A DNA stretch of 33,909 nt from a virus, in the IMG/VR virus record IMGVR_UViG_3300040801_001703, positions 1 to 33,909 of that record, one strand, 5' to 3'. Position 1 is the first letter of the stretch. Each line of letters starts with the position of its first letter. The position numbers and the translations under genes are program-made. This document shows, one piece after another, positions 1 through 6,312 of the stretch. The notes under the pieces are model-generated. The model saw nothing but the letters and a program-made list of their open reading frames with translations, searched no databases and was not told where the DNA came from.

Positions 1-71
1 ACATCATCGAGCGCTACCCGGAGATCATGACCGCATGGCAGTCGATACTCGCGATCGTCGATTCTCGATGA
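1..71 (+). CDS. C-terminal end of an unidentified protein (partial)
   Basis: Only the last 22 residues lie in the window; the first complete codon begins at base 3 and the TGA stop is at 69-71. The visible tail is IIERYPEIMTAWQSILAIVD plus two residues. The frame is supported because the next gene begins at an ATG (68-70) that overlaps this stop as ATGA, the same coupling used by many gene pairs here. Function cannot be told from this fragment. Confidence 0.5.
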   Translation, partial: IIERYPEIMTAWQSILAIVDSR

Positions 72-280
72 TGGGCCTCGGCGCCGATGGAGAGATCCCG
101 GCGCCCGATGGCACTATCGCGACCGCCGACCGCGTCATGCTCGCGACGCTCTACCCCGGGATCACGCCGGGCTCGCCCGTCGTGGATGACGATCCGGTCC
201 GGTCGAGCATCGTCGCAACCATGCTGCGGTCGATTCTGCGCTCCATGGTGAGGGGCATCTTCGACACGAGGGACGACTGA
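68..280 (+). CDS. Small hypothetical protein, 70 aa
   Basis: An acidic start (GADGEIPAPDGT) is followed by a hydrophobic-basic second half (IVATMLRSILRSMVRGIF). No family recognised. I chose the ATG at 68 because it overlaps the upstream stop as ATGA; an in-frame ATG at 35 would add 11 residues but would overlap the upstream frame by 37 bases, and a second ATG at 71 follows directly. It lies in a run of closely packed plus-strand genes leading into the packaging genes, so it is probably co-transcribed with them. Confidence 0.6.
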   Translation: MMGLGADGEIPAPDGTIATADRVMLATLYPGITPGSPVVDDDPVRSSIVATMLRSILRSMVRGIFDTRDD

Positions 281-282
281 CC

Positions 283-612
283 ATGGACACCACCGGCCAG
301 TACCGCGCCACGCTCACGAGCAACCAGACGATCACCGTGCGCGGACACGGGAAGTGCATCATCAAGGTGGACGGCGGCACCGGGAACGGCTTCGGCGGCG
401 GCACGGTCACCGTCGAGGACGACTGCGCCGGAGATCCGGGCACGTTCACCCCGACCCGCGACAAGGACGAGGCGCAGGCGGCGCTCGTGATCTCAAGCTC
501 GGGCCAGTGGATGCTGCCCTTCCCTCTGCAGTGCCACGTCGGCGTGCGCCTGACCTTCGCCGGCGCCACCGCGCCGAACCTGCACGTCGGCGTCCTGTTC
601 GAGCGCATGTGA
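283..612 (+). CDS. Small beta-rich hypothetical protein, 109 aa
   Basis: The ATG lies two bases after the previous stop, with GAGGGA about nine bases upstream. The sequence is rich in Gly, Thr and Val with alternating hydrophobics (QTITVRGHGKCIIKV, then GGGTVTVEDD, VGVRLTFAG and LHVGVLF), which suggests an all-beta fold. Such small beta-sandwich proteins are common in phage virions as decoration or fibre-associated proteins, but I recognise no specific family, so a structural role is only inferred. Its stop overlaps the next start as TGATG. Confidence 0.65.
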   Translation: MDTTGQYRATLTSNQTITVRGHGKCIIKVDGGTGNGFGGGTVTVEDDCAGDPGTFTPTRDKDEAQAALVISSSGQWMLPFPLQCHVGVRLTFAGATAPNLHVGVLFERM

Positions 613-1151
613 TGCTGGTCGTCTACGACGTGGATCAGGAGTTCTTCCTCGCGGTCTTTCCGAAGGCCGGCTGGCAGAGCATCCGTGACGCGATGAAGCG
701 GAACCGGATGCCCGAGATCGCCCCTGACGTGCTGCTCACGGAGCGCGGCCTGTCGCGGCCCTTGACGTGCTTCCTGCGCCACCCGCTGGCGCGGCTCACC
801 TCCGCGTGGCGCTACTTCCACCCCCATGCTCGCTTCGGCGCGGACGCTGCCGGTCTGGAGATCCCTCGCGGTGCTTCCTACGAGACCTTCGTGGACGCTG
901 TCCTCAGAGGCGTCAAGGACCCGCACTGGGATCCTCAGCTGCCGCGCCTGCCGCGGAGGCCGGACATCGTCTACCGCTTCGAGAACATTCAAGCGCACTG
1001 GCCCCGGTTCGGACTCGGGGATCTCCCGCACCTGAACGCATCGGCAGATCCTCTCGTCGGGCAGGATCCGACGTACCGGGAGCAGGAGCTGCGCGAGCAC
1101 TACGCACTGGATCTCGCGGTCTGGGAGTCCTCTCGTGCCTACGACGCCTAA
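612..1151 (+). CDS. Sulfotransferase-like protein (Sulfotransfer_2-type)
   Basis: The 179-residue protein shows the ordered landmarks of PAPS-dependent carbohydrate sulfotransferases. PKAGWQS (17-23) matches the 5'-phosphosulfate loop, RHPLARLTSAWR (56-67) the 3'-phosphate-binding RxPxxRLxSAxR motif, DPHWDPQ (103-109) the HWxPQ motif of the chondroitin/HNK-1 type group, and VYRFENI (120-126) the following conserved strand. Known members move sulfate from PAPS to a sugar hydroxyl; here the acceptor is unknown and could be host surface glycan or a virion component. The protein is shorter than most cellular members (250-350 aa), so it may be a minimal form. The ATG is coupled to the previous gene (TGATG); the end overlaps the small terminase gene by 17 bases. 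Confidence 0.7.
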   Translation: MLVVYDVDQEFFLAVFPKAGWQSIRDAMKRNRMPEIAPDVLLTERGLSRPLTCFLRHPLARLTSAWRYFHPHARFGADAAGLEIPRGASYETFVDAVLRGVKDPHWDPQLPRLPRRPDIVYRFENIQAHWPRFGLGDLPHLNASADPLVGQDPTYREQELREHYALDLAVWESSRAYDA

Positions 1152-1626
1152 GCCGAAGGCGAAGCCAGCGCCGAAGCGCAAGATCGGCCGCCCCACGAAG
1201 TACTCCGCCGCCCTCGCGATGAAGATATGCGGCCGCATGGTCGAGGGATGGTCGCTCCGCAGGATCTGCCGAGAGATGCCCGGCGCGCCCCACCTGAGCA
1301 CCGTGTGCGGCTGGCTGGCGGATCCCGGGCACCCCTTTTCAGAGCAGTACGCGCGCGCGTCTGCGCTGCGAGCGGAGCTGCAGGCGGACGAGATCGTCGA
1401 GATCGCCGACGGACTGCTGAGCGGCGACGGAGAGGACTGCTCGGAGCGGGTCCAGCGAGACCGGCTCGGGGTCGACGCCCGGAAGTGGGTCGCGGCCCGC
1501 ATGCGCCCGAAGCGGTGGGGGAACAAGGTCGACGTGGGCTTCGGCGATGCGCCTGACGGCGCCGAGGGTGGCAACATGGAGGTCACCTTGAACATCGTCA
1601 GGACCAGCAAGGGAGAGGGCGAATGA
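1135..1626 (+). CDS. terS: Terminase small subunit
   Basis: This 163-residue protein has the layout of a common phage small terminase family: a basic N-terminus, GRPTKYS (about 18-24), a helix-turn-helix with LRRICREMPG and STVCGWLAD, then FSEQYARA, ADEIVEIADG, VDARKWVAARM and PKRWGNKVDV. Small terminases recognise the packaging site and regulate the large subunit. The GTG at 1135 is chosen because it retains the GRPTKYS motif and has GGAG seven bases upstream; the next ATG would remove it. It overlaps the sulfotransferase-like gene by 17 bases and its stop overlaps the next start (ATGA). The large subunit lies about 700 bases downstream. Confidence 0.88.
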   Translation: MPTTPKPKAKPAPKRKIGRPTKYSAALAMKICGRMVEGWSLRRICREMPGAPHLSTVCGWLADPGHPFSEQYARASALRAELQADEIVEIADGLLSGDGEDCSERVQRDRLGVDARKWVAARMRPKRWGNKVDVGFGDAPDGAEGGNMEVTLNIVRTSKGEGE

Positions 1627-1841
1627 GCAACGCGCGCGAGAACGTCATGCGGCGCACGCCGCAGCAGCTGAGCGACCTGCAGCAGGACCGAATCTCGAAC
1701 GTGAAGGAGTACGGCGCCGATTTCTGGGATCTGCTCGACCGCATCGGCATCTCCAGCGGCCACTCCCGCGAGCTGCAGCTGGCGAAGGACCGCGTCGAGG
1801 AAGCGGTCATGTGGGCGACGAAGCACATCACCGCGCCGTGA
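1623..1841 (+). CDS. Acb2/Tad1-hook-like protein, candidate anti-CBASS sponge
   Basis: A 72-residue all-helical protein. The first helix region (QQDRISNVKEYGADFWDLLD, about 20-39) and the second (SRELQLAKDRVEEAVMWATK, about 48-67) resemble the helical-hairpin proteins typified by Pseudomonas phage Acb2, whose landmarks are a 'VKELGxxFxxLID' helix and an 'xxLAxTxxEEAxMWAxxxI' helix. Characterised members bind cyclic di- or trinucleotides and so block CBASS or Thoeris immunity. Assignment rests on motif recall, not on a search. The ATG overlaps the small terminase stop (ATGA) and has GAGG upstream. Sponge activity is inferred; many relatives are uncharacterised. Confidence 0.55.
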   Translation: MSNARENVMRRTPQQLSDLQQDRISNVKEYGADFWDLLDRIGISSGHSRELQLAKDRVEEAVMWATKHITAP

Positions 1842-2137
1842 TCGACGACATCTTCGGCGGCCGGCACCCCCTCAAGGTCCGGCCGATCTCAGAGGTGGCG
1901 CCGAGGGTCTGGGCGGCCATGCAGTCCATGGATCAGCGCCTCACGAACCAGCAAGCGGCGGCCGCAGTCGCGGACGAGCACGGGGTGGAGTTGCCAGCCC
2001 CGGGGCTTCATCGCGCGCACTGGTATCAACTTCTGGAGGAGAGGATCGATGGAGACCCCCTCGCTGTCCGTGCCCGAGAGGTCCGAGAAAGCGTCGAGCG
2101 CTCTCGGCGAGTCCGCAAGCGTCGAGACTCGCGCTGA
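1838..2137 (+). CDS. Hypothetical protein, possible winged-helix fold, 99 aa
   Basis: The preferred start is GTG at 1838, overlapping the upstream stop as GTGA; a GTG at 1811 in the same frame would add nine residues. The middle part, TNQQAAAAVADEHGVELPAP, reads like a helix-turn-helix or winged-helix segment in which a non-standard residue enrolment is scanned, and the C-terminus is strongly basic (RSRRVRKRRDSR). A DNA-binding role near the terminase is possible but unproven. Its last 89 bases overlap the next gene in another frame, which is longer than usual here. Confidence 0.55.
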   Translation: MIDDIFGGRHPLKVRPISEVAPRVWAAMQSMDQRLTNQQAAAAVADEHGVELPAPGLHRAHWYQLLEERIDGDPLAVRAREVRESVERSRRVRKRRDSR

Positions 2138-2330
2138 GGGTGATCGAGGCCACGAGTGGGGCTCTCGCCCGCTGATCGACTTCCAGTTCATGCGTCGGAA
2201 GGACTGGACCCGCCGCCGCTACACCCTGCTCAGGATCCGCGGCCGACTGATCTTCTGCGTCGGGACCAGATGGTTCCACGTGGAACGTCTGTGGCTGGGC
2301 GATCGCATGGTGATCCCGAAGGTCGGCTGA
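2049..2330 (+). CDS. Hypothetical basic protein, 93 aa
   Basis: The ATG at 2049 has a good GAGGAG ribosome site eight bases upstream. The first 40 residues are Ser/Glu-rich and look disordered; the rest is basic and beta-like (RRKDWTRRRYTLLRIRGRL, then IFCVGTRWFHVERLWLGDRM). No family recognised. It overlaps the preceding gene by 89 bases, and its stop overlaps the large terminase start as TGATG, so translation of the terminase is probably coupled to it. Confidence 0.6.
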   Translation: METPSLSVPERSEKASSALGESASVETRAEGDRGHEWGSRPLIDFQFMRRKDWTRRRYTLLRIRGRLIFCVGTRWFHVERLWLGDRMVIPKVG

Positions 2331-3646
2331 TGGCGGCTCGGGTGAACATATCCGAGGCCTTCGAGGGCCTCCTCGGCGACGAGCGGTACAAGGTCATGTT
2401 CGGCGGTCGGGGCTCGGCGAAGTCGTGGACGGTCGCGGACATCCTGACCGTGATCAAGGGCACCGAGCGGCCGCGCAGGATTCTCTGCTGCCGCGAGGTT
2501 CAGAAGTCCATCCGTGACTCTGTCCACGCCCTGCTGAGGGACCGGATTCGGCATCACGGCCTCGACGAGTACGGCAACGGGTTCTACCGCATCACCGATC
2601 GCGGGATCCGGGGCCGCAATGGCACCGAGTTCATCTACGCAGGCCTGAAGCACAACCCCGAGGGCGTGAAGTCCACGGAGGGGATCGACATCGCATGGGT
2701 CGAGGAAGCGGAGACCGTCAGCGACAAGTCGCTCGACATTCTCACGCCGACGGTGCGGAAGCCCGGTTCGCAGATCTGGCTCACCTTCAACCCCCGGTAC
2801 AAGACCGACGCCGTCTGGCAACGCTTCGTGAAGCGCCCCCCGCCTGACGGCCGGGCGTGGATCCAGAAGGTCACGTTCGAGGACAACCCGTGGTTCCCTG
2901 ACGTGCTCCGCGCCGAGATGGAGGACGACAAGGCCACGGACTACGAGAAGTACCTCCACAAGTGGCTGGGCGAGCTGCAGAGCTATGCTGAAGGCTCGAT
3001 CTACGCGGTGCAGATCAAGAGGGCTCGCGAAGAGGGGCGCATCCTCCCGCGGATCCCGGTGGTGACCACGACTCCGGTGCACACCGCATGGGATCTCGGG
3101 CGCAACGACCACACCGCAATCTGGTTCTTCCAGCACGTTGGCCCGATGATCCGCCTCGTCGACTACTACCAGAACCGGATGCAGGAGCCCGAGCACTACT
3201 GGCAGGTCCTGCAGGGCCGCGGCTACAACTACGGAGAGCACCTGCTCCCGCACGACGGCGGCCACGTCAAGATGGGCATGGGCAACCGCTCCCTGATCCA
3301 GCAGTTCCGCGAGCTCGGGATGAAGAACGTCCGGCGGGTCCCGCGCACGCCCGAGGTCATCGTCGGCATCAACCGCACCCGCCAGCTCTGGTCTGTCCTG
3401 CAGATCGCAGAGGAGCAGTGCGAGGACGGCATGGACTGCCTGATCGAGTACGCCTTCAAGTACGACGACTTGCGCGGGACGCACCTCATGCAGCCGCTGC
3501 ACAACTGGGCGTCGAACGGGGCGGACGCGCTCCGAATGATCGCCGAGGGCTACGACTGGAACGCCCCCGCTCCGGAGATCTCCGACCGACGCAAGCGCGT
3601 GATCCGCGAGAAACTCGGCTCGAAGACGGACGCGCACATCGTCTGA
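2330..3646 (+). CDS. terL: Terminase large subunit
   Basis: The 438-residue packaging motor has both expected parts. The ATPase shows Walker A GGRGSAKS (25-32), an adaptive-type CCREVQKSIRDSV segment, and Walker B IDIAWVEEAE (119-128) with the catalytic Glu pair. The RNase H-like nuclease shows AWDLGRNDHTAIW (Asp255, Asp260), HDGG (Asp309) and NGADALRM (Asp399) as likely metal ligands. This is the Terminase_3/PBSX-like group. It translocates DNA into the procapsid and cuts concatemers. The start at 2330 overlaps the previous stop and has AAGG seven bases upstream; the open frame extends further upstream, but that part is out-of-family. A short intergenic region with a promoter-like sequence follows. 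Confidence 0.93.
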   Translation: MAARVNISEAFEGLLGDERYKVMFGGRGSAKSWTVADILTVIKGTERPRRILCCREVQKSIRDSVHALLRDRIRHHGLDEYGNGFYRITDRGIRGRNGTEFIYAGLKHNPEGVKSTEGIDIAWVEEAETVSDKSLDILTPTVRKPGSQIWLTFNPRYKTDAVWQRFVKRPPPDGRAWIQKVTFEDNPWFPDVLRAEMEDDKATDYEKYLHKWLGELQSYAEGSIYAVQIKRAREEGRILPRIPVVTTTPVHTAWDLGRNDHTAIWFFQHVGPMIRLVDYYQNRMQEPEHYWQVLQGRGYNYGEHLLPHDGGHVKMGMGNRSLIQQFRELGMKNVRRVPRTPEVIVGINRTRQLWSVLQIAEEQCEDGMDCLIEYAFKYDDLRGTHLMQPLHNWASNGADALRMIAEGYDWNAPAPEISDRRKRVIREKLGSKTDAHIV

Positions 3647-3671
3647 CACGCCGGGCGCGGGTGCGTAGAAT
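3643..3671 (+). promoter_or_regulatory. Sigma-70-like promoter before the portal gene
   Basis: CTGACA (3643-3648) and TAGAAT (3666-3671) each match five of six consensus bases and are separated by exactly 17 bases. The -35 overlaps the terminase stop codon and the predicted start point lies about 25 bases before the portal ATG. This is one of few gaps in the late block. It would give the head genes their own transcript. No transcription data; the motif match is the only evidence. Confidence 0.45.
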
Positions 3672-3704
3672 CCGGCGACACTGGCACCCCGGAGACCCGC
3701 CCGC

Positions 3705-5834
3705 ATGGCCTTCGACCCCGAGCCGATGGACGAGGACGAGCTCCTCGTCTTCCTCCAGAACAAGATCGACAGCGCCATGAACGACGAAGACGGCGAGCTG
3801 TCCGACAACCGCGCGAGATCTCTCGATTACTACCTCGGCCGCCCGTACGGGGACGAGCGCGTCGGATACAGCAAGGTCACGACCCGCGAGTCGATGGAGA
3901 CCGTGGAGTGGATCCTGCCGTCCATCATGCGGGTGTTCGGTGCCGGCGAGCGATTCGTCGAGTTCGAGCCTGAGGGCAGGGCGGACATCGAGGCCGCGCA
4001 GCAAGACACCGACGTGGTCAACCATATCCTGCTCCGCCAGAACTTCGGCTGGGTGCAGATGTACCAGTGGGCCAAGGACGCCCTGATGTACCCGAACGGC
4101 TACGCGAAGATCTGGCCCGAGGAGCGGGAGTGGATCGAGACGAAGCGGTTCTCGGGCATCACCGCCGGCCAGAAGGCGGCCCTGCTGGAGGACGGCTGGG
4201 AGATCACCGAGGAGGAGGAGGAGGAGACCGTCGTCGATGTTGACGGCGTGGTGCAGCCTCTGAAGGTCTACGAACTCACGGCCGAGAAGCGATGCGAGAA
4301 GGTCGAGATCAAGTGGCAGTCGGTGCCCGGCGACGAGGTTCTCGTCGACGACGGCTGCAACAGCTGGAATCTCGACGAGGCCGGTTTCGTCGCGCACCGG
4401 CGGCCAGTCCCGTTCACGACGCTCGTCGAGATGGGATGCGACCCTGACAGGCTGTCGGAAATCGGCAACGCCGAGGATCACGACTGGAGCGACGAGCGCG
4501 TCGGGCGCCAGTACACCGACGACGAGAACCCCGCCAACGAGTCGACCGACGACGACTCCATGCGGCAGTACTGGGTCGAGGAGTGCTACGTTCGCGTCGA
4601 TTTCGACGGCGACGGCCTAGCTGAGCACCGCTACTGCCTGAAGATCGGGAACGAGCTGTTCGCGAATGACGTGGTCGACTTCCAGCCGTTCTGCTCGCTC
4701 ACGTCGATCCTGATGCCGCACCGCCACCCGGGCCTGTCGATGAACGACGCCGTGATGGACCTGCAGCGCATCAAGAGCACCCTCACCCGCCTCGTGCTCG
4801 ACAACGCCTACCGGATCAACACGGGCCGCACCTACATCGACGAGAACGCCTACGCAGAGCAGACCACGGAGCTGATGCAGGACGCGCAGGCGACGATGAT
4901 CCCGGTGCAGGGGCCGCCCCAGAACGCCGTGTTCCGCGAGCAGCACCAGCCGATCACGCAAGAGATGCTGTCCGTCATCAAGTACTTCGACGAGGACACC
5001 GTCATCCGCACCGGCGTGGCGCCGGGCATGGCGCTGGACCCGAAGGTGCTGCAGCAGTCGACCGAGGGGGCTTTCGCGGAGGCGATGACGAAAGCCTCGG
5101 AGCGCATCGAGCTGATCGTCCGCCTGATGGCCGAGACCGGTGTGAAGCAGCTCTGCCTGAAAGCGCACGCGCTCGCCCGCGCGCACGTCGACCGAGATCT
5201 CGTGATCCAGCTTCGCGGCGAGTTCATCGAGACGAACCCGTCGGCGTGGCGCGAGCGTGCGAGCATGACCGTCAACGTCGGCCTCGGGTTCAACAACAAG
5301 GAGCGCATGACCCAGCTGCTCGGCGCGATCCTGCAGGAGCAGAAGGAGATGCTCGGGCTCGGGATGGTGGACATGAGTCATATCCGCCACACGTTCGCGA
5401 AGATGATCGAGAACGCGGACGTGGGGCACGTCGACAGCTTCGTCCCGCCGGCCGAGGGGCGACAGCCCCCGCAGGCGCCGCCCGACCCTGTCGCCATGGC
5501 CTCCGCGCAACTGTCTCAGCAGCAGCTCCAGCTCGCCCAGCGGCAGCAGGAGCACCTCGAACGCATGGACCAGATGCGGTTCCAGCTGGACGCTGCACAG
5601 GCGCAGCGCGACGCCCAGATGAAGGCGATGGATCAGCGGCTGAAGGGCATGGAGCTGATGCTGAAGCGGCAGGCGCAGGCCTTCGAGAGCGCGCTCACGC
5701 AGGCGCAGACGGCGAAGGCCGCGGAGGAGGCACGAAGCCTCGACATCGAGAACGACGCGGCAGAGTCGGGCGTCACGGAGGCGCTCGAAGGGGTGACGCG
5801 CGCGCTGACGGCCGGTTCCGGCAGTGGCCCCTGA
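3705..5834 (+). CDS. Portal protein
   Basis: At 709 residues and directly after the large terminase, this is the dodecameric portal through which DNA enters and leaves the head and to which the tail adaptor attaches. Typical portal features are the early RARSLDYYLGRPYGDE region, RESMETVEWILPSIMRVF (about 63-80), PNGYAKIWPEE, then DAVMDLQRIKSTLTRLVLDN and the segment GMALDPKVLQQSTEGAF. Residues about 590-690 are Gln/Met/Ala-rich and predicted coiled coil, like the barrel helix of P22-type portals. An acidic run (EEEEEET) lies near residue 170. CGGAG sits 10 bases before the ATG. The end overlaps the next gene's possible GTG start. Confidence 0.88.
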   Translation: MAFDPEPMDEDELLVFLQNKIDSAMNDEDGELSDNRARSLDYYLGRPYGDERVGYSKVTTRESMETVEWILPSIMRVFGAGERFVEFEPEGRADIEAAQQDTDVVNHILLRQNFGWVQMYQWAKDALMYPNGYAKIWPEEREWIETKRFSGITAGQKAALLEDGWEITEEEEEETVVDVDGVVQPLKVYELTAEKRCEKVEIKWQSVPGDEVLVDDGCNSWNLDEAGFVAHRRPVPFTTLVEMGCDPDRLSEIGNAEDHDWSDERVGRQYTDDENPANESTDDDSMRQYWVEECYVRVDFDGDGLAEHRYCLKIGNELFANDVVDFQPFCSLTSILMPHRHPGLSMNDAVMDLQRIKSTLTRLVLDNAYRINTGRTYIDENAYAEQTTELMQDAQATMIPVQGPPQNAVFREQHQPITQEMLSVIKYFDEDTVIRTGVAPGMALDPKVLQQSTEGAFAEAMTKASERIELIVRLMAETGVKQLCLKAHALARAHVDRDLVIQLRGEFIETNPSAWRERASMTVNVGLGFNNKERMTQLLGAILQEQKEMLGLGMVDMSHIRHTFAKMIENADVGHVDSFVPPAEGRQPPQAPPDPVAMASAQLSQQQLQLAQRQQEHLERMDQMRFQLDAAQAQRDAQMKAMDQRLKGMELMLKRQAQAFESALTQAQTAKAAEEARSLDIENDAAESGVTEALEGVTRALTAGSGSGP

Positions 5835-5850
5835 GATGGAGTCGGACAGC

Positions 5851-6309
5851 ATGGCATCGATCGAAGAGCAGCTTTCGGGACTGCGAGCGCACGTTGATCT
5901 GAAGTTCGATCAGGTGTTCGACGGCATCACCGCCCTCAACGAGCGGACCAGCAAGACCGAGACGCTGATCACCTCTCACGATCGCTCCATCGGAAACCTC
6001 ACGCAGCGACAGAACGCCCCGATGTGGGGGCTGGCCGTCGGCCTGCTGGGCGTGACGGTCTCGGTGATCGTCCCGCTGGTCGGGGGCGCGCTGGCGTTCT
6101 CGATCCTGCTGACGCAGAACACGCAGGATCTTTCGGCGCAGCGAGATGACCAGATTCTGTCGCGGGTAGGCGTCATCGAGGGCGATCTGACGCGGATGCA
6201 GAACAGCTTCGGCGATGCCCGGGAGGAGCTGGCCCGCACCGCTGAGAAGACTCGCGCGCTCGAAGCGCGCCTCGATCGGATGCACGTGACCTACGGTGTC
6301 GGAGGCTGA
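5851..6309 (+). CDS. Coiled-coil protein with one or two membrane helices, 152 aa
   Basis: The order is a helical, heptad-like N-terminal half (SGLRAHVDLKFDQVFDGITA, NERTSKTETL), a long hydrophobic segment (about 60-87, WGLAVGLLGVTVSVIVPLVG then GALAFSILL), and a second coiled coil (RVGVIEGDLTRMQNSF, REELARTAEKTRALEARLD). The general plan resembles small phage membrane proteins such as XhlA-type haemolysin-associated proteins, but the flanking coils on both sides are unusual. Starts at GTG 5824 and ATG 5836 are also in frame; I favour ATG 5851 because GGAG lies nine bases upstream. Holin-like or DNA-ejection roles are possible but not shown. Confidence 0.65.
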   Translation: MASIEEQLSGLRAHVDLKFDQVFDGITALNERTSKTETLITSHDRSIGNLTQRQNAPMWGLAVGLLGVTVSVIVPLVGGALAFSILLTQNTQDLSAQRDDQILSRVGVIEGDLTRMQNSFGDAREELARTAEKTRALEARLDRMHVTYGVGG

Positions 6310-6312
6310 CCG

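Noticed and set aside
162-1826. Long minus-strand open frame across the first genes
   Set aside because: It covers several recognised plus-strand genes and reads as a GC-rich shadow without motifs.
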